Source: CAYVTD01 sp964577665 (GTDB lineage Bacteria; Bacteroidota; Ignavibacteria; Kapaibacteriales; UBA2268). From it: a DNA stretch of 10,284 nt. How positions within the stretch are numbered: the stretch's first letter is position 1; each line of letters starts with the position of its first letter. This document shows positions 1 to 5,331 of this stretch, in pieces. The notes beneath the pieces were generated by a model. It made no database searches. It had not been told where the DNA came from and saw only the letters and a list, made by a program, of their open reading frames with translations. The stretch spans positions 1 through 10,284 of the forward strand of contig CAZOBD010000139.1 in assembly GCA_964577665.1 (NCBI GenBank), read 5' to 3'. A program made the translations under genes and the position numbers.

Positions 1-7
1 TCCCTTT

Positions 8-86
8 GGGGAGGGTTAGGGTGGGGCAAAAATTAACAGATGAAACGTCCATGATAAGGGAAAAACACACAAGGGAATGATTGTTT
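8..86 (+). repeat. Diverged direct repeat, copy A (G-rich block plus AT-rich tail)
   Basis: A G-rich block (8-26) is followed by a tail containing AAAAATTAACAGATGAAAC and a CACACAAGGGAA segment. The same order, with substitutions and small indels, returns at 278-355. An 18-base piece of the tail (28-45) also returns inverted at 10215-10232 with one mismatch. The unit probably starts to the left of the window. Confidence 0.75.
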
Positions 87-111
87 GAGAGTTAATGCAA
101 AACGGAGTTTT

Positions 112-150
112 GAAAGAAAAGTACATTCCCAAATCGGAGTTTGGGAATGA
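112..150 (+). repeat. Hairpin repeat R1, left copy
   Basis: A 39-base unit whose reverse complement occurs at 10239-10277 with a single mismatch. Its core is a perfect 10-bp inverted repeat, CATTCCCAAA (124-133) and TTTGGGAATG (140-149), around the six-base loop TCGGAG. A related smaller hairpin, CAAAA-CGGAG-TTTTG, sits just upstream at 98-112 and shares the CGGAG loop. The compact palindrome, the intergenic location and the multiple copies fit a REP-like interspersed element. No encoded protein is seen. Confidence 0.9.
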
Positions 151-157
151 AATGTAA

Positions 158-253
158 AATGTCATTCTGTCCCTGTGCCGAAAGCTTGTTTCAGTATTGT
201 TTCAGAATCTCATGAATGAGGAACACACCCCTTAATCCCCTCTTGGGGAGGGG
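158..253 (+). repeat. Composite C-rich interspersed repeat R2, left copy
   Basis: It starts AATGTCATTC, passes through AGAATCTCATGAATGAGG, and ends in a C-rich block. Bases 220-243 are identical to the reverse complement of 7670-7693 (24 of 24), and weaker matches extend on to 7743. The end forms a hairpin, CCCCTC (237-242) with GAGGGG (248-253). This is an interspersed element of a style common between genes in FCB-group genomes (from memory, not searched). Confidence 0.8.
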
Positions 254-260
254 AATTTCT

Positions 261-284
261 CCCTCCCTTACTTGTAAGGGAGGG
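261..284 (+). repeat. Perfect 10-bp hairpin with CTTG tetraloop
   Basis: CCCTCCCTTA (261-270) is followed by loop CTTG and TAAGGGAGGG (275-284). It joins module R2 to the G-rich block of copy B, and its right arm overlaps the G-quadruplex motif. The same strand could therefore fold either as a hairpin or as a quadruplex. Confidence 0.8.
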
Positions 285-355
285 TCGGGGAGGGATCGAA
301 AATAAACTTATGAAACATATATGAATCAGAAAAATCACACAAAGGAAGATTATTT
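278..355 (+). repeat. Diverged direct repeat, copy B (G-rich block plus AT-rich tail)
   Basis: Second copy of the module at 8-86. It has the G-rich block 278-294, then GAAAATAAACTTATGAAAC and ATCACACAAAGGAAGATTATTT. Similarity runs over the whole unit at nearly equal length (79 and 78 bases), so this is a repeat and not a chance G-run. Confidence 0.75.
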
Positions 356-361
356 CTGGTA

Positions 362-392
362 GATATTCCATATCTGGCAGATACGGAATATC
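362..392 (+). repeat. 31-base hairpin with GGC loop
   Basis: GATATTCC (362-369) pairs with GGAATATC (385-392), and TATCT (371-375) with AGATA (379-383) around the loop GGC. One A/C mismatch interrupts a 13-bp stem. No gene ends immediately upstream and no T-run follows, so a terminator role is not supported. It is best listed as a palindromic element. Confidence 0.7.
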
Positions 393-535
393 CTAAGCAG
401 GAAAGAATTACAGCGAAATTTAAAACAAAAATATCAGACTAAAAAGCTCCAGAAAACATGTTTCATCAAATATCAGAGAATTAATAAATTTTCAGTTGAT
501 TATTTCATTTATTTTCTTTAAATTAAAAAAATATT

Positions 536-551
536 TTTAGCTTAAGCTAAA
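536..551. promoter_or_regulatory. 16-bp perfect palindrome before the membrane protein gene
   Basis: TTTAGCTTAAGCTAAA is its own reverse complement. It ends nine bases before the ATG at 561, where an operator or the ribosome-binding region would lie. A dimeric regulator site is possible. No regulator gene is adjacent, so function is inference only. Confidence 0.45.
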
Positions 552-560
552 TGCTAATTT

Positions 561-977
561 ATGAACTCTGTTATCAGAAATATTATTGCCGTTATTGCCG
601 GATTAATCGCCGGCAGTATTGTTAATATGGCGATCATAATGCTAAGCAATTCTTTTATTGCTTTGCCTGAAGGTGTTGACCCTTCGAATATGGAAAACTT
701 AAAAGCAAATATGCACCTTTTTGAACCTAAGCATTTTTTATTTCCGTTCCTTGCACATGCCTTAGGCACGCTGTCAGGTGCAGTTTTAACTGTCATTATC
801 GCTTCTTCAAAGAAACTGACAATGGTATTGATATTATCGGCGCTTTTTCTCGCAGGAGGAGTATCAAACGTAATCATGCTTCCTGCTCCTTTGTGGTATG
901 CTGTGATTGATTTATCACTGGCATACATACCAATGGCTCTAATGGGATATTATACAGCAAAAAGATTCAAAAAGTAA
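561..977 (+). CDS. Small integral membrane protein, function unknown
   Basis: A 138-residue protein with about four hydrophobic segments: residues 5-30, 60-82, 87-107 and 110-132. The extramembrane stretch between the first two carries LPEGVDPSNMENLKANMHLFEPKH. That stretch and the following HALGTLSGA are reminiscent of an uncharacterised small membrane family in Bacteroidota; this is memory, not a search. The tail is basic (AKRFKK), which suggests a cytoplasmic C-terminus. There is no cleavable signal peptide and no catalytic motif. The ATG at 561 has no Shine-Dalgarno sequence, which is common in this group, but the first helix begins directly after it. The VOC gene begins 22 bases after the stop, so the two are probably co-transcribed. 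Coding assignment is fairly sure; function is unknown. Confidence 0.8.
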   Translation: MNSVIRNIIAVIAGLIAGSIVNMAIIMLSNSFIALPEGVDPSNMENLKANMHLFEPKHFLFPFLAHALGTLSGAVLTVIIASSKKLTMVLILSALFLAGGVSNVIMLPAPLWYAVIDLSLAYIPMALMGYYTAKRFKK

Positions 978-988
978 TTTTTATTAAT

Positions 989-994
989 GGGAGG
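989..994 (+). promoter_or_regulatory. Ribosome-binding site of the VOC gene
   Basis: GGGAGG lies five bases before the ATG at 1000. It is one of the few strong Shine-Dalgarno sequences in the window and fixes this start. Confidence 0.75.
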
Positions 995-999
995 TATTT

Positions 1000-1431
1000 A
1001 TGATAAAAGCAAATGTTTATCTGACTTTCGGCGGAACCTGCGAGGAAGCTTTCAATTTCTACAAATCTGTCTTCAAAAAAGATTTCGACATGCTTAGCAG
1101 GTTCAGCGAAATTCCCCCCGAAGCGAAACATCTTTCCGTTAAAGAAGAAGATAAAGACAAAATAATGCACGTCTCGATGTCCCTCGATGAAGGTACGGCG
1201 ATAATGGGCAGCGATTCCGTAGGCGAATGGGCGCCGAAACTAAAAAAAGGCAATAATTTTTCTGTTTCCTTAGCCGCCGATACAAAGGAAGAAGCTGAAA
1301 GACTGTTCAAGGATCTCTCCGAAGGAGGAAAGGAAATAATGCCGATGGCTAAAACTTTCTGGGGCTCTTACTTCGGCATGTTTAGCGATAAATTCGGTAT
1401 CAACTGGATGATAAGCCACTACGAAAAATAA
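1000..1431 (+). CDS. PhnB-like VOC (glyoxalase fold) family protein
   Basis: 143 residues, typical for the family. The N-terminus NVYLTFGGTCEEAFNFYKSVF (5-25) is the classic first beta strand and helix of PhnB-like VOC proteins. The middle KIMHVSMSLDEGTAIMGSD (54-72) and the C-terminal WGSYFGMFSDKFGINWMI (121-138) complete the paired beta-alpha-beta-beta-beta modules. Members are small cytoplasmic homodimers. The family name comes from an E. coli protein that is not itself shown to act in phosphonate breakdown, and substrates are generally unknown. I therefore claim the fold and not a reaction. It follows the small membrane protein by 22 bases and has a strong ribosome-binding site, so it is likely the second gene of a two-gene operon. 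Confidence 0.9.
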   Translation: MIKANVYLTFGGTCEEAFNFYKSVFKKDFDMLSRFSEIPPEAKHLSVKEEDKDKIMHVSMSLDEGTAIMGSDSVGEWAPKLKKGNNFSVSLAADTKEEAERLFKDLSEGGKEIMPMAKTFWGSYFGMFSDKFGINWMISHYEK

Positions 1432-1497
1432 ACTTCTTGCTATTCTTTCTGAATTGTCTTATATTATGTAAGGCAAAGTAATTGAAAAAAATTCAGG

Positions 1498-1529
1498 TGT
1501 CCGGCAGCTTTAAGATGCCGGACATCTTA
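1498..1529 (+). promoter_or_regulatory. Two overlapping, mutually exclusive hairpins between the VOC and PAS genes
   Basis: Hairpin 1 pairs TGTCCGGCA (1498-1506) with TGCCGGACA (1516-1524), 9 bp. Hairpin 2 pairs TAAGATG (1511-1517) with CATCTTA (1523-1529) around CCGGA. They share bases and cannot form together. A T-run, TTTTT, comes only at about 1541, too far for a textbook intrinsic terminator. This may be a 3' end structure of the upstream operon or a leader structure for the PAS gene. Confidence 0.5.
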
Positions 1530-1568
1530 AACAGAACTACTTTTTATGTAATTTTATTTACAAAGCTC

Positions 1569-1573
1569 AGGGG
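1569..1573 (+). promoter_or_regulatory. Ribosome-binding site of the PAS gene
   Basis: AGGGG, five bases before the ATG at 1579, supports this start over any internal ATG. Confidence 0.65.
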
Positions 1574-1578
1574 ATAAA

Positions 1579-2064
1579 ATGCAGGAAAGTATAGCCAATA
1601 CAAACGTCAGCTTTGAAATGCTGCACGGCTCCGGTGATTTCTTAAATATTGTACTTAACAATATTACAAGCTGTGTGCTTCTGCTGAACAAAGATATGAA
1701 ACTTCATGCTTTCAACGACTCGCTGAGAACAATTTTTTCTAACAGAAAAGACGAAGACCTCCGTTTCATCAAATGCGGGGAAGCAATCGGCTGTGCCTAT
1801 CAGATAGAAGAACATCTAGAATGCGGCAATACTTCAAAATGCTGCAGCTGCGAGCTGCGGATAGCCGCTCTGCACTCTTATACAAAAAATGTCGCTATAT
1901 ACAAAGAGCATATCACAAAACCGTTTTTCAATTACGAGGGTATAAAAGAAGACAAACACCTGCAGTTTTCAACCCGGCTCTTCCCTTTCAAAAAGGAGAA
2001 GTATATTATAATGATTATAGAAGATATATCAAAATATGTAGAATTGCAAAAACAACTTAATTAG
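1579..2064 (+). CDS. Stand-alone PAS-like sensor domain protein with cysteine cluster
   Basis: 161 residues, no signal peptide or membrane segment, so cytoplasmic. Residues 20-55 (FLNIVLNNITSCVLLLNKD, then a FNDSLR-like helix) read as the start of a PAS domain. The C-terminus, with FSTRLFPF and YIIMIIEDISKYVELQKQL (142-160), reads as the last PAS strands and the start of a linker helix. Between them lie C66, C72, C82, C88, C89 and C91 in the pattern CGEAIGC then ECGNTSKCCSC. From memory, a C-x9-C-x5-C-x2-C insert of this kind (here C72, C82, C88, C91) occurs in PAS domains of some histidine kinases. Such a cluster could bind a metal or sense redox state, which is inference. In those proteins a kinase or another output domain normally follows. 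Here the frame stops at once with TAG and no output domain is seen downstream. The start at 1579 is supported by AGGGG at 1569-1573. Confidence 0.75.
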   Translation: MQESIANTNVSFEMLHGSGDFLNIVLNNITSCVLLLNKDMKLHAFNDSLRTIFSNRKDEDLRFIKCGEAIGCAYQIEEHLECGNTSKCCSCELRIAALHSYTKNVAIYKEHITKPFFNYEGIKEDKHLQFSTRLFPFKKEKYIIMIIEDISKYVELQKQLN

Positions 2065-2375
2065 AGTCTCCTCAAAAAGCGTATATTGATTTACTAAAAT
2101 TTGAGTATAAGCAAAAATTTAACGTCTGAAAAAGAATTTTATGATAAAAAATTGCTTTTGAAAAAAAAGAAGTGATTTTTTCAGAGGCGCATTTTACGAT
2201 ATTCATTAATAAGAAAATGGAGTTTATCAAAGTTTCTGAAGTATTCTGAAGTATTCTGAATCTTTGCTCTTATTTTGTTTAATCTGTTAAATATACACTA
2301 ATATACTGATTGTTAATAATTTATATATTATTGTGGATAATCTGCTTAACGTGCGAAAAGTTATGGTTCAAATTG
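2065..2375. other. AT-rich convergent spacer, no gene seen
   Basis: Lies between the stop of the PAS gene (+) and the stop of the Lcl_C-domain gene (-). It is very AT-rich with stops in all frames. It contains TCTGAAAAA at 2125-2133 with its inverse at 2177-2185 (43 bases between) and a short 10-bp tandem repeat. No kinase-like continuation of the PAS protein is present in any frame. I see no clear intrinsic terminator. Confidence 0.7.
2231..2260 (+). repeat. Three tandem 10-bp units
   Basis: AGTTTCTGAA, GTATTCTGAA and GTATTCTGAA follow each other directly; the last two are identical. The 10-base period is close to one helical turn. It is short and may be simple slippage. Confidence 0.7.
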
Positions 2376-3329
2376 TTAAAAAGCCCGGATAGCACGTACT
2401 CTGTAGAGGTTATCTCTAGGACTTTTGTCCTGAGTGCCATCCCCAAAATTTTGGTACCCCGCACCATAGCCAAACAGTGGATTTAACTCAGTAGAACTCC
2501 AATAGTTGGCAGTGGAAAAGACACTGCCACCGTTTGCCGTTGCTGTGGCGTTAATAATTGCCTTGCTCTGATACATTAGGTTTAATTCTTCTCTTGCAGG
2601 CAGATACCAGTCCCCATAGGTTTTACCACCTTCCGTTATTTTTAAACGATTACATATATCAGCTGCATATTCTTCTTTGTCATCGCCAATCGCAATCTGA
2701 GCCGTAATAATAATTGTAGTATTAGCTTTCCCCGAAAAGGGACCATTTCCTCTAGCGCGTAAATAACCATCAGTGCCTGCGTGCCATCTTATTCCTGTGC
2801 TTTGGTCTTCTTTGGCACAAACCAGCCCGTGTTGCCCGGTTTCATCGACCCAAAATACGATACCACCCTGGGCAAAGTCGCCAACCTTATAGGTTTTTAC
2901 ATTTTTGGCATGCAGTGCATAGGGTACACTTAATAAGGGGCTGGAGCCGGTAATAGAATAATTTGTACCTCCTTCCGGATCGGTTTCGGTTTTTAATTGG
3001 TAAGGACCGTCCGACCAATCAATATCAGCAAAGTTTCCCGAGACGATTTCACCCGCTCCGATCATCAGTGTTAATAATCCGTTCTCATTGGTTTTGTATA
3101 CACTATGTATTTCAATATATACATCCTCCCAGGAAGGGGGCATACCATGAATAAATTTTTGAATTCTTACCCGAAGGCCAACTTTTGTATCCGTAACCAG
3201 TTGACCATCGGCATCACGTATTACTGCCTGGTAGCTCATTTTTTCGGGTGCCTGAGCCCTTGCTTGTCGTGGCAGAAAAACACCTGCCGTTAATAATACT
3301 GCTGCTAAAATTGTAAATAATTTTCTCAT
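2376..3329 (-). CDS. Secreted Lcl_C (DUF1566)-type domain protein
   Basis: 317 residues. An N-terminal signal peptide (1-25, likely cut at ARA before QAPEK) sends it across the inner membrane. Residues 31-145 carry the Bacteroidota-type N-terminal module: MSYQAVIRDADGQLV, then ENGLLTLMIGAGE, SGNFADIDWSDGPYQLKTE and LLSVPYALHAK. Residues 147-317 match the Lcl C-terminal/DUF1566 pattern: GGIVFWVDETGQHGLV, YGDWYLPAREELNLMY (238-253), YWSSTE (276-281) and a closing VRAIRAF. That domain is also found in Legionella collagen-like adhesin and in many fibre-associated proteins; a surface or adhesion role is inferred. It has no T9SS sorting domain of its own. GGAGG, which directly follows the stop codon of the upstream T9SS gene, lies eight bases before its ATG, so translation of the two genes is probably coupled. 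Confidence 0.88.
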   Translation of the reverse strand: MRKLFTILAAVLLTAGVFLPRQARAQAPEKMSYQAVIRDADGQLVTDTKVGLRVRIQKFIHGMPPSWEDVYIEIHSVYKTNENGLLTLMIGAGEIVSGNFADIDWSDGPYQLKTETDPEGGTNYSITGSSPLLSVPYALHAKNVKTYKVGDFAQGGIVFWVDETGQHGLVCAKEDQSTGIRWHAGTDGYLRARGNGPFSGKANTTIIITAQIAIGDDKEEYAADICNRLKITEGGKTYGDWYLPAREELNLMYQSKAIINATATANGGSVFSTANYWSSTELNPLFGYGAGYQNFGDGTQDKSPRDNLYRVRAIRAF

Positions 3330-3337
3330 TGTTTTGT

Positions 3338-3342
3338 CCTCC
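3338..3342 (-). promoter_or_regulatory. Ribosome-binding site abutting the upstream stop codon
   Basis: On the minus strand the order is TAA GGAGG ACAAAACA ATG: the Shine-Dalgarno sequence follows directly after the stop of the mini T9SS gene. This arrangement favours re-initiation or coupling from the gene at 3343-3846. Confidence 0.75.
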
Positions 3343-3846
3343 TTAATTTTTAATAATTTTAAATGTTTTTAATTCTTGATATGCAAGTCCTTGCGTCTTT
3401 ACAATCACTTTCACAAAATACGTGGCAGGTACAAAGTTGCTCATGTCAATGCTTGTTTGGTTGCCTGTGATTTTTTCGTTTTGTAAAAGATTTCCGTTCA
3501 TGTCGTACAATTGAAAGTATAAGTTTGACAATTCAAACTCTTGTATTTCCAATGTAAGATAATCGTTTGTAGGATTTGGGTACGCCGAAACGGAAAGATT
3601 TATGCCTTTGGCTTCTTCTAATCCTGTTACTACCGATATTTCATACGGTTGCTGTACGCCTTCCGCTACCGAACCGCTTGTTCCGTTATGGGTTTGGTAC
3701 GCAACCTGACCAATGGAATAGCTCGCCGAGCCTCCGCTGCCCGAAGCATTGCCGCCAGCGGCATTTACGCTTTCTTGTGCATGCAGTCCTGTCAGCCCTA
3801 ACCCTGACAAGAGTATGGCACTTAATATTAACTTTTTGTGTCTCAT
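3343..3846 (-). CDS. Small T9SS-sorted secreted protein
   Basis: 167 residues. A signal peptide (1-23) ends in LHA before QESVNAAGG. The mature body (24-75) is very short, rich in Gly, Ser and Ala, and includes ASYSIGQVAYQTHNGTSGS and VAEGVQQPYEI, a pattern I recall from many Bacteroidota T9SS cargo proteins. Residues 83-167 form a T9SS type A sorting domain: VSAYPNPTNDYLTLEI, FQLYDMNGNLL, an IDMSNFVPATYFVKV stretch and a final LKTFKIIKN. Such domains direct export through the Por machinery and anchoring or release at the cell surface. So little cargo remains that the protein may be a structural or partner component. It is 13 bases upstream of the Lcl_C-domain gene in the same direction. GGATG sits five bases before the start. 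Confidence 0.88.
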   Translation of the reverse strand: MRHKKLILSAILLSGLGLTGLHAQESVNAAGGNASGSGGSASYSIGQVAYQTHNGTSGSVAEGVQQPYEISVVTGLEEAKGINLSVSAYPNPTNDYLTLEIQEFELSNLYFQLYDMNGNLLQNEKITGNQTSIDMSNFVPATYFVKVIVKTQGLAYQELKTFKIIKN

Positions 3847-3958
3847 TTGACATCCATTTTTTAATTGTGAAAACTCATTTTAATATATCTGTTATTTTTT
3901 CGATGTTTCATGTTTGTTGCAGGATCAGTTCCAATGAACGCCAAATCGCCGGAAAGTA

Positions 3959-4996
3959 TTAAAAAAGGCTCTCATTTTCTTCTGCTTTTGGCGAAAGACC
4001 CAAATGCTTATAAGAAATTTTTGTGGCTTTCCTCCCTTTAGGTGTTCGCTGGAGAAAACCCTGCTGAATCAGAAAAGGTTCGTAAACCTCTTCGATAGTA
4101 CCCGATTCTTCCCCGACAGAAACCGCAATCGTATTCAGTCCGACCGGTCCCCCGTCAAATTTTTCAATTATTGAGCTGAGGATGCGTTTGTCCATCTCAT
4201 CAAGACCGAATTCATCCACATCAAGAGCAGAAAGAGCTATTTTTGCTATTTTTTTATCGACCACTCCAGAGCCTTTAATTTCTGCAAAGTCGCGTGTGCG
4301 GCGGAGCAGCCTGTTGGCTATCCTTGGGGTGCCGCGGGAGCGGGAAGCAATTTCCATAGCGCCGTCGTCTTCGATTTCCACATCTAAAATCTTTGCAGAC
4401 CGCACCACAACTTTCAGAAGGTCTTCTTTATCATAATAGTCCAGCCTGTTTGAAATGCCGAAGCGGGAACGCAGAGGAGCGGTCAGCAAGCCCGCCCTGG
4501 TTGTTGCTCCTATAAGCGTAAACCGCGGTATTGAAAGCTGTATGGTACGTGCCGATGGACCTGAATCTATCATTATGTCAAGACGGTATTCTTCCATTGC
4601 AGAGTAAAGATATTCCTCCACGATAGATGGCAGGCGGTGTATTTCATCTATGAAAAGCACGTCGCGTTCGTCAAGATTTGTTAACAAACCGGCAAGGTCG
4701 CCCGGCTTCTCCAGCACGGGTCCTGACGAAATTTTTATTTTGCTCTCCAGTTCGCGGGCTATAATGTAGCTCAGAGTTGTTTTGCCGAGCCCCGGAGGTC
4801 CCGTAAGCAAGACATGGTCAAGAGCTTCCCCTCGTTTTCTGGCGGCGGCTATGAAAATTTTTAGATTCTCCACTATCTTGCGCTGTCCGGTAAATTCAGC
4901 AAATTCCTTTGGGCGGAGCTGCGCTTCAAATTCATCACCCGGCGTATGAGCAGGCGATGTCAGAGAACCGAATTTCTCTTTTTCGTTTTCATTCAT
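3959..4996 (-). CDS. ruvB: Holliday junction branch migration helicase RuvB
   Basis: 345 residues, full family length. RuvB forms a hexameric AAA+ motor that, with RuvA, drives branch migration of Holliday junctions before RuvC cuts them. Visible motifs are Walker A GPPGLGKT (66-73), Walker B LFIDEIH (114-120), sensor 1 GATTRAG (163-169), the arginine-finger region PLRSRFG (174-180) and sensor 2 RGTPRIANRLLRR (221-233). The C-terminal winged-helix domain ends with EPFLIQQGFLQRTPKGR. The N-terminal LRPKEFAEFTGQ (27-38) is also typical. No ruvA or ruvC is next to it. The start has no Shine-Dalgarno sequence. The mini T9SS gene begins 112 bases downstream on the same strand; without a clear terminator, read-through is possible but functional linkage is not implied. 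Confidence 0.98.
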   Translation of the reverse strand: MNENEKEKFGSLTSPAHTPGDEFEAQLRPKEFAEFTGQRKIVENLKIFIAAARKRGEALDHVLLTGPPGLGKTTLSYIIARELESKIKISSGPVLEKPGDLAGLLTNLDERDVLFIDEIHRLPSIVEEYLYSAMEEYRLDIMIDSGPSARTIQLSIPRFTLIGATTRAGLLTAPLRSRFGISNRLDYYDKEDLLKVVVRSAKILDVEIEDDGAMEIASRSRGTPRIANRLLRRTRDFAEIKGSGVVDKKIAKIALSALDVDEFGLDEMDKRILSSIIEKFDGGPVGLNTIAVSVGEESGTIEEVYEPFLIQQGFLQRTPKGRKATKISYKHLGLSPKAEENESLF

Positions 4997-5331
4997 GTCA
5001 ATTTATTTATTTTTCGTGTAAATATTAATAATTCAAAATAATGAAAATTTTTCAGATAGCAATTGTTATATAAAAGTCTTATTTGGCTATATTTGATAAT
5101 TCTAATCAGTAAGAATATACTTGAAAAAGGCATTTCTGAATATAATTTCATTTCGAAATATTTAGGTTAAAATGGTTTCAAAAAAATGAAAATTATCATA
5201 TAATATTTCTTTCTAATTGCAATATAATCATTATTTAATTTTACAACAATGATAACACAGAATATCTTAAGTTCTGGTTTAATTAACCGGTATGGCTTAT
5301 TTTTTTTCATTTAATAAAGAAAGACTTATAT
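4997..5331. other. Divergent AT-rich intergenic region with promoters for ruvB and the Trp-repeat gene
   Basis: No gene is seen. Because ruvB (-) and the Trp-repeat gene (+) diverge here, both promoters should lie within. The best match to the Bacteroidota -7 consensus TAnnTTTG on + is TATATTTG at 5088-5095, with a TTG 22 bases upstream (5063-5065). It would leave a leader of over 200 bases, so it is weak. ATTTCGAAAT at 5150-5159 is a short palindrome. I see no riboswitch or RNA gene. Confidence 0.55.

Larger units (their letters stand above)
1..560. other. Non-coding left region with an array of interspersed repeats
   Basis: No convincing coding frame lies here. The stretch is built of modules that recur elsewhere in the window: a G-rich block running into an AT-rich tail (8-86), a hairpin repeat (112-150), a C-rich module (158-253) with a relative at 7670-7743, a second G-rich block and tail (278-355), and a separate hairpin (362-392). 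From about 395 to 535 it is plain AT-rich DNA, presumably holding the promoter of the membrane protein gene that starts at 561. I could not pick a confident promoter there. Confidence 0.8.

Noticed and set aside
112..284. A CRISPR array formed by the repeats at the left edge
   Set aside because: The repeats are not evenly spaced or identical, spacers are not of constant length, and no cas gene is present.
554..928. 124-codon minus-strand frame opposite the membrane protein
   Set aside because: It is a shadow of the + strand gene; its translation has no coherent protein features, while the + frame has clear membrane segments.
2125..2185. TCTGAAAAA / TTTTTCAGA inverted repeat after the PAS gene
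   Set aside because: The arms are 43 bases apart and AT-rich; likely chance and not a terminator.
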